DNA of 64,000 nt from JAPOUP01 sp965221405 (GCA_965221405.1 CBDCSE010000001.1:682001-746000); one strand, 5' to 3'; shown: positions 17,639-25,846, numbered from the stretch's first letter. Notes: generated from the letters alone by a model not told the origin. Made by a program: numbers and translations.

Positions 17639-17658
17639 GGGTGTAGTTCAGATTTTTT
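17639..17658. repeat. 20-bp inverted repeat flanking the IS30/IS110 composite, left copy
   Basis: 'gggtgtagttcagatttttt' is the reverse complement of 20501-20520 at 19 of 20 positions. The two copies bracket the IS30 element and poly-G tract, so they may be ends of an older transposable unit or remains of repeated host sequence. Confidence 0.65.
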
Positions 17659-17750
17659 GACAATCGGCTTACCGAACCGGCTTGAACTGACGGAGTCGAC
17701 CGGAAATTGCCATTAGAACCAACCAAACGGGACCCCGGCGCCACTCCGAA

Positions 17751-17817
17751 GCGCAACGCCGGGCCCTTCCCGGAGCGAGGGACTGGCCCGAGCGGAGGAA
17801 AGGGCCCGGCGTTGCGC
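17751..17817. repeat. 18-bp inverted repeat (hairpin) near the IS30 right end
   Basis: 'gcgcaacgccgggccctt' (17751-17768) is repeated inverted at 17800-17817 with a 31-base spacer. It begins inside the IS30 terminal repeat, so part of the end is present twice in opposite orientation, suggesting a subterminal hairpin or a partial second end. Confidence 0.75.
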
Positions 17818-17983
17818 TTTCCGCGCCCTCCGACCCCCCGATTCCGCACGGGAACGGCTCGGTCCCTTCGAATCGGAGCGTAGCACCGCCCGCCAGGCGG
17901 CGCAAGGCATGCCGGCAGGCGCGCCGGGGAAGGCCCGCGGCGCGTGGGGGACGATCCGGACGCCGGAGGTTCCCTCAGGGAGG

Positions 17984-18125
17984 CCGCGCCCGCAGGAACG
18001 CCTCGGCCGGCGTCAGGTAGCCCAGCGCCTTCCTCGGACGCGCGTCCGTGCGGTCCTGCACGGCCCTGACCTCCGCGTCCGTCACCCTGCGCAGGTCCGT
18101 GCCCTTGGGCAGGTACCCCCGCACC
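17984..18125 (-). pseudogene. IS30 transposase C-terminal piece (copy 1)
   Basis: Reads 'LVRGYLPKGTDLRRVTDAEV', then 'RPRKALGYLTPAEAFLRA', the last part of an IS30 transposase. It continues the frame broken by IS110-A; the rest of the gene is at 19523-20339. Confidence 0.8.
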
Positions 18126-18296
18126 AGCATCCATGTTTCGGTCCAGGCCCGGATCCGGGCTTTTCCTTCGGTCTGCGGGCCACCGGATCCGGGTTCCGCG
18201 CACCGCTTTCCACCGGCGGTGCCGTGCGGGCATGCCAGGACAGTCCGGCCACGGTGCCGTGAACGGCCATTGATCCGTTCCGGGCCCGGCCAGGCG

Positions 18297-19212
18297 TCAG
18301 CCGGCGGGCGCCGACCTGTCCTCCCACATGCGCCGGTCGCGCGGGAGGACATTCGCGGTCACGGCGGGCCCGCCCATGACCGCGGTCACGGCGACCTTGT
18401 GGTGCCTTGCCCTTTCCCGGAGCCGGCCGTACAGCGCCTTCATCTCCGGGCCGGACATGCAGGCCGCCATCGCCGCCATGCGAGGCACGTCCCCGGGCCG
18501 CCTCCGCCCGCCGCCGATGTGGCGCCCGCCCCTGAGCGTCCCGCTGTCGCGGGCGATCGGCGCCACGCCGCCCGGCGCCGCGGCCTGGCGGCTGCCGATG
18601 GCGCCCGGCCCGCCCGTCCAGGCGACCGGGGACGCCGCCGTGACCGGGCCGATGCCCGGCACCGGGGCCGGGATGCGGTGGCTCTCCGCCAGGCCCTCCG
18701 GGCCCCTGCCGGGTTCCCCGGTCCGCCGGTCATACCCGCTGACGGCGGCGGCCGGTTCCTCAAGCACCCCCGTGACCGGCCCTTCCGGATCGGGCTCTCC
18801 GACCCCGGCGGGAACCGCCTCGGCCCGGTGCGCCGGTCGACGGGGGCCTCCCGAAGCCCCGGCATGCCGCGGAGCCTGCCGGCGGTCACGTCCGCCGGCG
18901 CCGTTGCCGCCATGTCCGGGAACGCGGCGCCGGGGGCCGCGGGCACCCCCGCGCCGGCCCTGCCGGTCCTCCCCGGCGCGCCGCCGGGCCGGGGGAGGTC
19001 CCGGCACTGGCGCGGGTTGACGGTGACGGCCCGGAAGCCCCGGTGCATCCGCCCCGTGGCCTCCATAACGACCCGCTTCACGCCGCCCTCCCTCAGGAGG
19101 CGGGCGGCCCTGCGCAGGCCGTCGGTGTCGCTGGTGGCGCTGCCGTCCCGCCCGCCGGGTGGATGTCCGGTGTGTGCCCGCGCACGTCCATTCCGGCGCC
19201 TGCGGTGGTCAT
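18297..19212 (-). pseudogene. IS110-A transposase pseudogene (copy 1)
   Basis: Begins 'MTTAGAGMDVRG' in place of the family 'GIDVSK' start and ends 'DRRMWEDRSAPAG'. The middle is spread over several frames ('MEATGRMHRG', 'PGIGPVTAASPVAWTGG', 'ARDSGTLRGGRHIGGGRRR'), so at least two frameshifts are present. The intact-length relative at 44910-45854 shows the original protein. Confidence 0.8.
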
Positions 19213-19522
19213 GGTCTCCCGCTCCCGTGCCCGTGACGGTCCGGTTCCCGGACCCGGCATCCATCGGGACGCGGGAGGCTGACGGGAGGACGGGCCGACC
19301 ACGCTGGCGCACGGATCCGCGAATGCGATCCAGGGCCGTTCCGGTCCGACCCGTCCTGCGGGGCCAGGCCCCGCTCCGCCGCCGCCAGGCCTGGCGGCGG
19401 CGGCCCCGGACCCGGCACCGGCCGGGAGGGCGGCGGGAGCAGGGGACGGCTTTTCAACGGGAATCCGCCCCCGACTTCCGCAAAGCCACCTCCCCCGGTC
19501 AGTGCCGGTTCGCTGGGCATAC
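19213..19522 (-). ncRNA. presumed bridge-RNA region of IS110-A copy 1
   Basis: Non-coding left end between the IS terminus and the recombinase start, where IS110-group elements encode the bridge RNA. A 12-bp perfect hairpin is present (19376-19387 with 19392-19403, loop GGCC). The same position has equally strong but differently sequenced stems in copies 2 and 3. RNA boundaries cannot be fixed by eye. Confidence 0.5.
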
Positions 19523-20339
19523 GAGGCCGTTGGTGTGCCCGGTCGGGCCGCGCTCCCGGGAGTGGCAGGGCCGCGCGCACGGGAAGTCCGCGCCGGGCGC
19601 CCCGGCCACCCGCGCGTGGTCCGCGAACTCCCTGCCGCTGTCGGCGGTGACCGTGTGCACCGCGGCGCGGTGCGGCCCCGGAAGGCCGGTCATGGCGGCC
19701 CCGACCGCGGCCGCCGTCCTGCTGCCGGCACGCCGCAGGAGCGTGTATCTCAACGCCCGGTCCACCAGGGACACCACGGCGCCGCCGGTGCCCTTGCCGT
19801 TGATTCGTGTCCGCCTCCCGGTCGCCGACCCGCGCCTTCGCCTCAACCACCGCCGGGCGCCCGGGGATGTCCACCCGGCCCGGGATGTGGCCCCGGCCCG
19901 CGTGGGCCCCGCCCCTGCGGTTCGGCCTCTTTCCACGGCGCCGCAGGTGCCGCCACAGCCCGCCCCCGGCCCTGCGGTCGGCGTGGACGTGCCGGCATGT
20001 CCACTGGCGCCCCGCCATCGGCTCGCCCTCCTTCCGGAGGCGACCGGAGATCCGCTCCGGGCTCCATCCCTCGGCCAGCCGCCCTTCCACCAGCGCCATC
20101 GGCTCCGGCGTCATCCTGCTGGGCACCGACGGGGCGGCGCTGCGCCGCGCCTCGGACCTCCGCTGCGCTTGGGCGTGCCGGCAGGCGCGCTTTCCCGGGT
20201 TCCGACGCACCCCGCGCCAGACCGTCGTGCGGTCACGCCCCAGCTGGCGGGCGATCGCCGGGCTGGAAAGTCCGCTTTTCATCAGGGCGTGGATCCGGGA
20301 TCTCCCGGGGTGGGTCAGGTGGCGCTGGCCCTCGGGCAT
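19523..20339 (-). pseudogene. IS30-family transposase, main part (copy 1), frameshifted and split
   Basis: Starts 'MPEGQRHLTHPGRSRIHALM' with a helix-turn-helix 'AIARQLGRDRTTVWRGVRRN', followed by 'GRLAEGWSPERISGRLRKEG'. A frameshift near 19,800 moves the DDE core to another frame ('VSLVDRALRYTLLRRAG', 'VTADSGREFADHA'). It then stops at the IS110-A insertion after 'GHTNGLV'. Compared with the 49.5-kb copy, several conserved residues differ (W to R, K to R, E to G). Confidence 0.82.
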
Positions 20340-20454
20340 GACGGTCTCCCAGTCTGGTCACCGGGACTGTCGCCGCCATCCGGCCGATTCGCAGCATCAT
20401 GTGCCGCCTCAGCCAGAACTCACCCACATCGGGTGTTGCACTTCACTGTGGAAC

Positions 20455-20470
20455 GGGGGGGGGGGGGGGG
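20455..20470. repeat. run of 16 G at an IS30 end
   Basis: Homopolymer immediately outside the IS30 terminal sequence. IS30 left ends at 34756 and 56408 also meet runs of 4 and 5 G. Such tracts are length-unstable. Confidence 0.9.
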
Positions 20471-20500
20471 AGTAAAAATGGTGCAGCGTGAGCATGCATC

Positions 20501-20520
20501 AAAAAATCTGAACTGCACCC
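20501..20520. repeat. 20-bp inverted repeat flanking the IS30/IS110 composite, right copy
   Basis: 'aaaaaatctgaactgcaccc'; partner of 17639-17658 in opposite orientation (19 of 20). Confidence 0.65.
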
Positions 20521-20540
20521 TCGAAAGTATGCCCTTGCTT

Positions 20541-20557
20541 TCCGATCGCACATCGGA
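20541..20557. promoter_or_regulatory. TCCGAT-N5-ATCGGA operator-like palindrome upstream of the poly-C gene
   Basis: Perfect 6-base arms around 'cgcac', 36 bases before the start codon. The same palindrome and its surroundings are kept in the second copy (46487-46503, other strand) although other upstream sequence differs, suggesting a functional site or core promoter element. Confidence 0.5.
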
Positions 20558-20593
20558 TAGGAAATGGATACGCATCTATCTGGAGGATTCATC

Positions 20594-21229
20594 ATGAGAT
20601 ATCTGCACCCCCCCCCCCCCCCCCCCCTCAACCTGACACGGCTCACGGCGGCCCTCCCGGCCCGTCTCGCTGCCCTGCTGGTGGCCCTCACGCTGGTCCA
20701 GACCGCGCACGCCCAGACACCGCCTGACTGCAACAACAGCATCTGCACCGCCCGGGTTGCAGGTGTCTACGGCAGCAGGGTCGTGGACGGCTGCGGCGAC
20801 CACGCCACGCCGGGCCGCTTCAAGGTGATCCTGTCGAGCACCAACCCCAACGTGGAGCGGTCGAGCTTCAAGAGCGGTATCAGCCTGAATGTGGAAAAAG
20901 ACACATCGCACGGGAGTGCCGACATGTTCCGCGACTTCGAGTGGCGCGGCGGGTCGAGAAACAGTTGGAATGATTTGGTTCCAGGAACTTTCGGACATAT
21001 CGCATTTTATGGCGGCAGTCTTGGCGAGAACATCGTCGAGGTGCGGCCCAAGGCCGACGCCCACATCTGGAGCAACACGGGCGAGCTGGTGATTCCGGTC
21101 ATCAAGGTGCAGCGCAGCACCGGCAACCGGAACTACGCGCACACAGGCGAGACCTACCTCCTGTTCACCGGAGGCAAGGGCTGCGCGCGGGTCGGTCCGG
21201 GTGGCGGATTGCTCGGCGGCAACCAGTGA
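20594..21229 (+). CDS. secreted protein with a poly-C (C20) tract in its leader; contingency-locus candidate
   Basis: 211 residues from ATG 20594, with GGAGG at 20582-20586. Codons 5-12 are a run of 20 C (20608-20627) encoding proline residues before a signal peptide ('TRLTAALPARLAALLVALTL', likely cut after 'TAHA' at residue 40). The mature part has cysteines ('PPDCNNSICTARVAG', 'DGCGDHATPG', 'GKGCARVG') and no recognised domain. At C20 the signal peptide and body are in frame; a tract change of one or two bases would place the rest out of frame. A second 5' copy with a run of 22 is at 46391-46530. Function unknown; surface or periplasmic location is predicted. Confidence 0.75.
   Translation: MRYLHPPPPPPLNLTRLTAALPARLAALLVALTLVQTAHAQTPPDCNNSICTARVAGVYGSRVVDGCGDHATPGRFKVILSSTNPNVERSSFKSGISLNVEKDTSHGSADMFRDFEWRGGSRNSWNDLVPGTFGHIAFYGGSLGENIVEVRPKADAHIWSNTGELVIPVIKVQRSTGNRNYAHTGETYLLFTGGKGCARVGPGGGLLGGNQ
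20608..20627. repeat. C20 homopolymer inside a leader-peptide coding sequence
   Basis: Twenty consecutive C, counted directly; starts at the last base of codon 5 of the secreted-protein gene. Long mononucleotide runs near the start of surface-protein genes are classical phase-variation switches. Confidence 0.9.
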
Positions 21230-21432
21230 CGCGACCGGGCCGCGCATCCTCAGTTTCTCGGCAACCGCTCTTCCAGAATGGCTTCAATGCGCGTCAGGCT
21301 GTTCGCGAGGTCCGTGATGCCCGCGCCCTGGGAAGGTGGCCTTCAACCCACTCCCGCTTGCCGTGCGCTACGCCGGGATCGCCCAGCCAATTCCGTGGCT
21401 CGGCAGCCGGACCCTCGGGATACGCTTCCTTT

Positions 21433-21588
21433 GAAAGTCCGGGCGCACATTGTTCCCTTCAGTTGGGAATCAAGGCTAGCCAGTCCCCGCAGATGCGGGC
21501 GATGATGCCCGGTTCCGCATAAAGGGATTTCCCGGCGGGCGCGAAGGCGGCGGTCAGGGCGGCTTGATCCGCCGCTGTCAGCAGCGCC
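21433..21588. repeat. 156-bp direct repeat, copy 1
   Basis: About 95 percent identical by eye to 22063-22218. On the minus strand it encodes a protein end 'LLTAADQAALTAAFAPAGKS' ... 'GDWLALIPN'. The last 20 bases also resemble 63968-63987, so a third copy starts at the window edge. Family not recognised. Confidence 0.8.
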
Positions 21589-21633
21589 GCCGCCTCCAGC
21601 ACCACGGTACCGCGGGGTCCGCATGGCGGCGGC

Positions 21634-21789
21634 CGACCGGAGATCGGTGAACGTTTCCAGAAATCCTGTGCGGGCATTGACCTCCCAGAGCAGGTCGGTG
21701 ATCCGGATCCGGGGAATCACCGCATCAACGCGCCTTGGAAAGACATTACCGGATTGGTGACGCTGGAGAACCAGCGCGATCCAAAGACC
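21634..21789 (-). pseudogene. Tn3-family transposase internal fragment
   Basis: Reads 'GLWIALVLQRHQSGNVFPRR' then 'IRITDLLWEVNARTGFLETF' and 'TDLRS', a well-conserved internal block of Tn3 transposases. It ends by fusion to the 156-bp repeat. With the C-terminal piece at 10241-10783 it shows that a Tn3 transposon once occupied this region and was broken up. Confidence 0.75.
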
Positions 21790-21808
21790 GGCGTTGCCGG
21801 ATGGCGGT

Positions 21809-21988
21809 TCATCCCTGAGTCGGTTTGGTCCCGTCTCGGGAAGTGAATCCCTCAAACATCCCTTCAAGCCGCGCCATGCGCTCCCGAAGGTCGCCTATTT
21901 CTCGGCGCAGTGTTCGGTTCACATCCCACAAAAACGCGAGAATGCCGATGACTCCGGCAAGCGTTATCCAGTCTGTCGATATTGCCAT
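21809..21988 (-). CDS. 59-residue membrane-anchored coiled-coil protein
   Basis: Too short for usual gene calling but convincing: 'MAISTDWITLAGVIGILAFL' gives one N-terminal membrane span, followed by a charged coiled coil 'NRTLRREIGDLRERMARLEG' and the tail 'MFEGFTSRDGTKPTQG'. Such small anchored coiled-coil proteins are common beside toxin or nuclease genes, but the partner here is gone. It differs from the interrupted small protein at 11042-11242, whose span is C-terminal. Confidence 0.6.
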   Translation of the reverse strand: MAISTDWITLAGVIGILAFLWDVNRTLRREIGDLRERMARLEGMFEGFTSRDGTKPTQG

Positions 21989-22062
21989 CGTTGATTTCCC
22001 ATTCGTGGATTACGACGAACACATATGCACGGTAACGCATAACCACGTTAGGATAAAGTTTC

Positions 22063-22218
22063 GAAAGTCCGGGCGCACATTGTTCCCCTCAGTTGGGAAG
22101 CAAGGCTAGCGGGTTCCCGCGGATGCGGGCGATGATGCCCGGTTCCGCATAAAGGGATTTCCCGGCGGGCGCGAAGGCGGCGGTCAGGGCGGCTTGATCC
22201 GCCGCTGTCAGCAACGCC
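22063..22218. repeat. 156-bp direct repeat, copy 2
   Basis: Partner of 21433-21588, 630 bases away in the same direction. On the minus strand it is the 3' end of a 99-residue frame (22388-22089) reading 'GRSAAALIRLAHERIGVALL' then the repeat-encoded 'TAADQAALTAAF' and 'LALLPN', so this copy probably keeps more of the original gene. 22219-22531 has only that frame's 5' part and debris. Confidence 0.75.
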
Positions 22219-22388
22219 ACGCCGATGCGTTCATGCGCCAGGCGAATCAGCGCAGCTGCGGAGCGGCCCGCCGTCTCCTTCAGCGCCGCGGTACAGCGGC
22301 CCCTCCCCTCGTCCGACAATGCGCAGCCCACAGCGCGGTACCTGATCCCGTGTGTCCGGGGCCCACGTAGCTCTAGGCCATATGACAC
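22089..22388 (-). pseudogene. unassigned gene remnant ending in the 156-bp repeat
   Basis: Frame 'MSYGLELRGPRTHGIRYRAV' ... 'AHERIGVALLTAADQAAL' ... 'NPLALLPN'. The C-terminal 50 residues occur twice within 700 bases and again at the window edge, so this is a repeated accessory gene. The 5' part is not clearly complete. No function recognised. Confidence 0.35.
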
Positions 22389-22531
22389 GCTCGGAATTCT
22401 TCCCCGGAATCCGGAGACGGTTCATCGGCACGACTTCGGGAGATCGTGAACGGCGATGTTTCCAGCCAAGGCTGGACAGATCCATGAATCCCATGTCGCC
22501 TTTCGGATTTCCCTTCCGGCGAACCCGTGGC

Positions 22532-23962
22532 TCACGCGATCGCGACTGCATGCCACACGTTCTTCACCGTCATGTAGTTATCCAAGCCTTCAGTGCCACC
22601 TTCGCGGCCATAGCCGCTGGATTTGACGCCGCCAAAGGGCGTTTCTGGCATCGAGGCCTCCAGCGTGTTAATTGACAGGTTGCCCACCTCGACTTCGTCC
22701 ACGAGACGGTCGATATAGTCGGCACGATTGGTGAAGGCATAACCCGCTAGACCGTACGGCACCGAATTGGCCCGCTCGATGGCATGGTCCAGCGAAGTGA
22801 CCGGGTTGACCACCGCAACGGGCCCAAAGGGTTCCGCCTTCATTATCCGTGCGTTTTCCGGGACATTCAGCAAGACCGTGGGCTGAAAGAAATAGCCCTT
22901 GCCAGCAAGGCCCCCGCCGCCCGTCCCGAGTGTCGCGCCCTTGGCCAGAGCGTCCTCGACGAGTTCGGTCAAGGCGGGCACGCGGCGATCGTTCGCGGTT
23001 GGGCCCATTTCCACACCTGCGTCCATGCCGTTACCCACGATGGTCTTCTCGGCCTGTTCGATAAAAGCCGCGGCATAGGCATCAAAGACGCTCTCATGCG
23101 CGAAAAACCGCGTGGGCGAGGTACAGACCTGCCCCGTGTTGCGCATCTTGCGGATTGCCCCGGAGACGGCTGCCGATCGCACATCGGTGTCCTCGCATAC
23201 GATCACCGGCGCATGGCCGCCCAACTCCATAAGCACCCGCGTGTCATGCTGCGCCGCCAGCGTGGTCAGATGCCGCCCGACAATGGTGGAGCCCGTGAAA
23301 GCCACGAGCCGCACAGGGTCTTTCGGGATCAGGTAGCCCGAGATATCAGCGGGACTGCCGAAGACGAGGTTCAGCACGCCCGGCGGCAGTCCCGCGTCCT
23401 CAAACGCCTTGGCGATGTGCAGTGCGCCGGCCGGCGTTTCCTCGGCCGCTTTCAGAATGACCGAGCAGCCCGAGGCCAAGGCCCCCGCGATCTTCCGCGC
23501 GGGCTGGCTCATCGGAAAGTTCCAGGGGGAGAAGGCCGCGACCACGCCAACGGGCTGGTGATGGACCGCGAATTTATGCCCTCGGGCGGCAGGGATAATC
23601 CGGCCATAGGTCCGCATGGCCTCACCGGCGTCCCATTCAAAGAACTCGGCACCTCGGGTGACCTCCAGACGCGCCTGTCTCAACGGCTTGCCATGCTCCA
23701 GCGTGATCGAGGTCGCGATCTCTTCTCGCCTTTCGCGCATCAGGGCAGCGGCGCGTAGGATCGTATCCGCACGGTCCCGTGGAGAGATGTGTTTCCAGAG
23801 CTCATACCCTTGGACCGCGGCACTGAGTGCATCGTCCAGATCGCCTTCTGACGCGCGGGGAAGACGGCCAAGTTCCTCTTCCGTGGCAGGATTGATCACC
23901 GGCATATCCGATCCTGTCTTTCGCCATTCGCCGGCAATGAACAGATCGAGATCGGGATACAT
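22532..23962 (-). CDS. NAD(P)-dependent aldehyde dehydrogenase, succinate-semialdehyde-dehydrogenase-like
   Basis: Aldehyde dehydrogenase superfamily, 476 residues from ATG 23962, preferred over an upstream ATG at 24019 because GGAGG precedes it and the length then fits the family. Catalytic cysteine in 'RNTGQVCTSPTRF', catalytic glutamate in 'LMELGGHAP', cofactor motif 'AFTGSTIVGRHL', end 'SGYGREGGTEGLDNYM'. It resembles GabD-type enzymes; in this cluster the substrate could be a semialdehyde from ring cleavage. It follows the LysR gene on the same strand. Confidence 0.92.
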   Translation of the reverse strand: MYPDLDLFIAGEWRKTGSDMPVINPATEEELGRLPRASEGDLDDALSAAVQGYELWKHISPRDRADTILRAAALMRERREEIATSITLEHGKPLRQARLEVTRGAEFFEWDAGEAMRTYGRIIPAARGHKFAVHHQPVGVVAAFSPWNFPMSQPARKIAGALASGCSVILKAAEETPAGALHIAKAFEDAGLPPGVLNLVFGSPADISGYLIPKDPVRLVAFTGSTIVGRHLTTLAAQHDTRVLMELGGHAPVIVCEDTDVRSAAVSGAIRKMRNTGQVCTSPTRFFAHESVFDAYAAAFIEQAEKTIVGNGMDAGVEMGPTANDRRVPALTELVEDALAKGATLGTGGGGLAGKGYFFQPTVLLNVPENARIMKAEPFGPVAVVNPVTSLDHAIERANSVPYGLAGYAFTNRADYIDRLVDEVEVGNLSINTLEASMPETPFGGVKSSGYGREGGTEGLDNYMTVKNVWHAVAIA

Positions 23963-24056
23963 AACGGCGCCTCCGGTTTGCCTTGGGTCCAGATCAACCG
24001 TCGCTAACATGCGCTTCAAGTGAATTGGAGGAATACTGATATCAGATTAGGGAATA

Positions 24057-25007
24057 TCAGGCCTGCCTGGACTGCGCCGCCACATGCAGCGCGGTTTTGA
24101 ATGCGCGGCCCGCTGGCGACAATTCACCATCGGCACGAAGCGAGACACCGACCGGCCCCTGTCCGAAGGGGACCGTCCAGTCGAGTTTAACCAGATGGCC
24201 GTTGCGGACGTCCTGCGCGACGACCTCGGCAGGCATCAGCCCGATCAGAGGGCGCGAAAGCAACAGCGCTCGGTTTGTCAGGTAGGACACGCTTTCAATC
24301 GAGACCGGAGGCATATATTGCTGCTGGCCGACAAAGAAATGGTCGGCCTGCCGCCTTAACGTGGTTTCCAAAGGCGGCAAAATCCAACCGAAGGGCTTTG
24401 TCTGGGCAAAGGTAATCGCTTTTTTCTTGGCCAAAGGATGGCCAGGCCCTGCGATTGCGAGAATGCGGTCCTCAAACAGTTTCTCTTGCCTGATCTTCCT
24501 GCGATGACGGTGCGAGGGGAGACGCCCGACCACCATGTCAATCTCTCCAGACAGAAGGCCCGGCATCAGTACCTCATTTGTGCCTTCGCTGATCTTGATC
24601 GCAACATTCGGACGCTCGGCCAAAAGCAGATCCATGGCCTGGGGTAGCAGGCTTGCCGAGGCGGCTAACAACGTACCCACGACAACGCGTCCCGAACTGC
24701 CCTCGTTGAGGTCATCCAGCTCCTGCGCAGCATTTGAGATTTGGGCAAAGATCAGCTTGCCATGACGGATTAGAGTCCCGCCGAAGACCGTTGGGACAAC
24801 CCCGCGATTTGTTCGGTCGAACAGAGTCACCTCGAAATCCAGCTCCAGATCCTGTATCATCTTGGTCGCAGCGGGCTGTGATATCCCCAGAGACCGCGCG
24901 GCGTTCTGGATGTTGCCGTAAGTGCCTACCGCCACCAAAAGGCGCAGCTGACGCAGTTTGAGCCGGGTCAGCGCCCGGTCAACGATGCGGGCATGACGTT
25001 CGATCAC
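24057..25007 (-). CDS. LysR-family transcriptional regulator
   Basis: 316 residues. HTH 'QNAARSLGISQPAATKMIQD' in the N-terminus, LysR_substrate domain after ('GRVVVGTLLAASASLLPQAM'). Its ATG overlaps the stop of the aspartate-dehydrogenase-like gene (ATGA), so nadX-like, lysR and the dehydrogenase form one minus-strand unit. It probably controls itself and the divergent plus-strand catabolic genes from 25927. Confidence 0.93.
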   Translation of the reverse strand: MIERHARIVDRALTRLKLRQLRLLVAVGTYGNIQNAARSLGISQPAATKMIQDLELDFEVTLFDRTNRGVVPTVFGGTLIRHGKLIFAQISNAAQELDDLNEGSSGRVVVGTLLAASASLLPQAMDLLLAERPNVAIKISEGTNEVLMPGLLSGEIDMVVGRLPSHRHRRKIRQEKLFEDRILAIAGPGHPLAKKKAITFAQTKPFGWILPPLETTLRRQADHFFVGQQQYMPPVSIESVSYLTNRALLLSRPLIGLMPAEVVAQDVRNGHLVKLDWTVPFGQGPVGVSLRADGELSPAGRAFKTALHVAAQSRQA

Positions 25008-25780
25008 AGCGAGATCCTCCGGGTGACCTGATCGAGCTTGCTCAGGACGCTCATGGCCGCCAGCGCGGATGAGCGCGGATTGCCAGGCAGGGAATTACCG
25101 TTGATCTGGAAGTGAAACTGCCCGAAATCGCCCGTGGCGGTGACCTCGTGGACATTGCGCGTGATCGTTGCGTCGGCGATCAGTTGAACTTGAGTGCTGT
25201 CAAATCCAAGACCGGCCAGGGCGACCGCGGCCGCGACATTGGCGTTCTTGGGATAATCCAATGCCGCCGCGCGCGCATTGCCTCTAAAATGCACGTGCGC
25301 CCCTTCCGACAGCGCGTCCAGATCCAGCTTTCGCTCTGCGGGTGACCCCTTCCACCCTTGAGGTGGCTTGCGGCCCGTGTAGGTGACGCTTGTCAGTGTG
25401 CCGATGCGTGCGGCACTCAGGCAATCCAGTGCGCCAATGGCCCCACTGGCAAGATGCAACCTTGCGCCGCCGTCCTGTGCGGCCTGCGCCACGGCGGCCT
25501 CTGTGCCTGGATCAGCCAAAGCGCCGAGTGAAACCGTAATCATGTCCATCCCGCGCCTCAGAATTTGCGGGCCGTAGGTCGCGAGAGCCTGATGCCCCGC
25601 GCAGTCAATTACCAGGTCAAGATCAGACGGAAGCGCGTAGACCGACCCAACCTCCAGATCAGCGTCCGGTGCAACCCGCTCCGGGCGCAGCAAGATGGCC
25701 CTAATCTCATGCCCTCGACTGTCGAGCGCGGATGAAACATAACGCGCGATCGCGCCTTTTCCGATCAGTCCAATTTTCAT
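25004..25780 (-). CDS. nadX: aspartate dehydrogenase (NadX-like)
   Basis: 258 residues with the aspartate-dehydrogenase pattern: Rossmann start 'MKIGLIGKGAIARYVSSALD', 'LHLASGAIGALDCLSAARIG', 'YTGRKPPQGWKGSPAE', 'DYPKNANVAAAVALAGLGFD' and 'NVHEVTATGDFGQF'. The family oxidises L-aspartate to iminoaspartate, used for NAD synthesis, but in this catabolic setting the amino acid may differ. First gene of the minus-strand unit. Confidence 0.88.
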   Translation of the reverse strand: MKIGLIGKGAIARYVSSALDSRGHEIRAILLRPERVAPDADLEVGSVYALPSDLDLVIDCAGHQALATYGPQILRRGMDMITVSLGALADPGTEAAVAQAAQDGGARLHLASGAIGALDCLSAARIGTLTSVTYTGRKPPQGWKGSPAERKLDLDALSEGAHVHFRGNARAAALDYPKNANVAAAVALAGLGFDSTQVQLIADATITRNVHEVTATGDFGQFHFQINGNSLPGNPRSSALAAMSVLSKLDQVTRRISL

Positions 25781-25829
25781 GGCGCAACCTTACGACGGAT
25801 AGTTTGTTTCGGGAATTGGAAAGACGCAG

Positions 25830-25846
25830 ATATTCGAATTTCATAT
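25830..25846. promoter_or_regulatory. LysR-type binding-site candidate between divergent operons
   Basis: 'atattcgaatttcatat' has ATAT arms around a 9-base core in the 146-base gap between the nadX-like gene and the aldolase gene, where a LysR regulator would bind. Suggestive only. Confidence 0.3.

Larger units (their letters stand above)
18128..19522 (-). mobile_element. IS110-family element type A, copy 1, inserted in IS30
   Basis: Minus-strand element about 1.4 kb long, delimited by comparing the split IS30 gene: left flank ...GGCCTC then 'gtatgcccagcgaa', right end 'catggatg' then CTGGTGCGG. The uninterrupted IS30 sequence at 49633-49644 has GGCCTCGTGCGG, confirming the junctions. No classical inverted repeats or target duplication, as expected for IS110. 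Confidence 0.85.
17737..20454 (-). mobile_element. IS30-family element (copy 1) with an IS110-A insertion
   Basis: The terminal repeat at the transposase 5' side ends at 20454 (minus strand 'gttccacagtgaagtgcaac') and the other end near 17737-17756 (minus strand 'gttgcgcttcggagtggc'). They share the CAC, GAAG and GCAAC blocks in inverted orientation. The transposase is interrupted by an IS110 copy at 18128-19522 and is frameshifted. Directly beyond 20454 lies a run of 16 G. Confidence 0.75.
21230..21808. other. remnant region, no intact gene
   Basis: Holds the tail of a minus-strand coiled-coil-like frame ending at 21250 ('GITDLANSLTRIEAILEER'), the first copy of a 156-bp repeat (21433-21588) and a Tn3 transposase fragment (21634-21789). 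No complete gene is visible. Confidence 0.6.

Noticed and set aside
18048..20597. 849-codon plus-strand open frame
   Set aside because: It is the antisense of decayed IS110 and IS30 genes in very G+C-rich DNA, with a proline/arginine/alanine-dominated translation.
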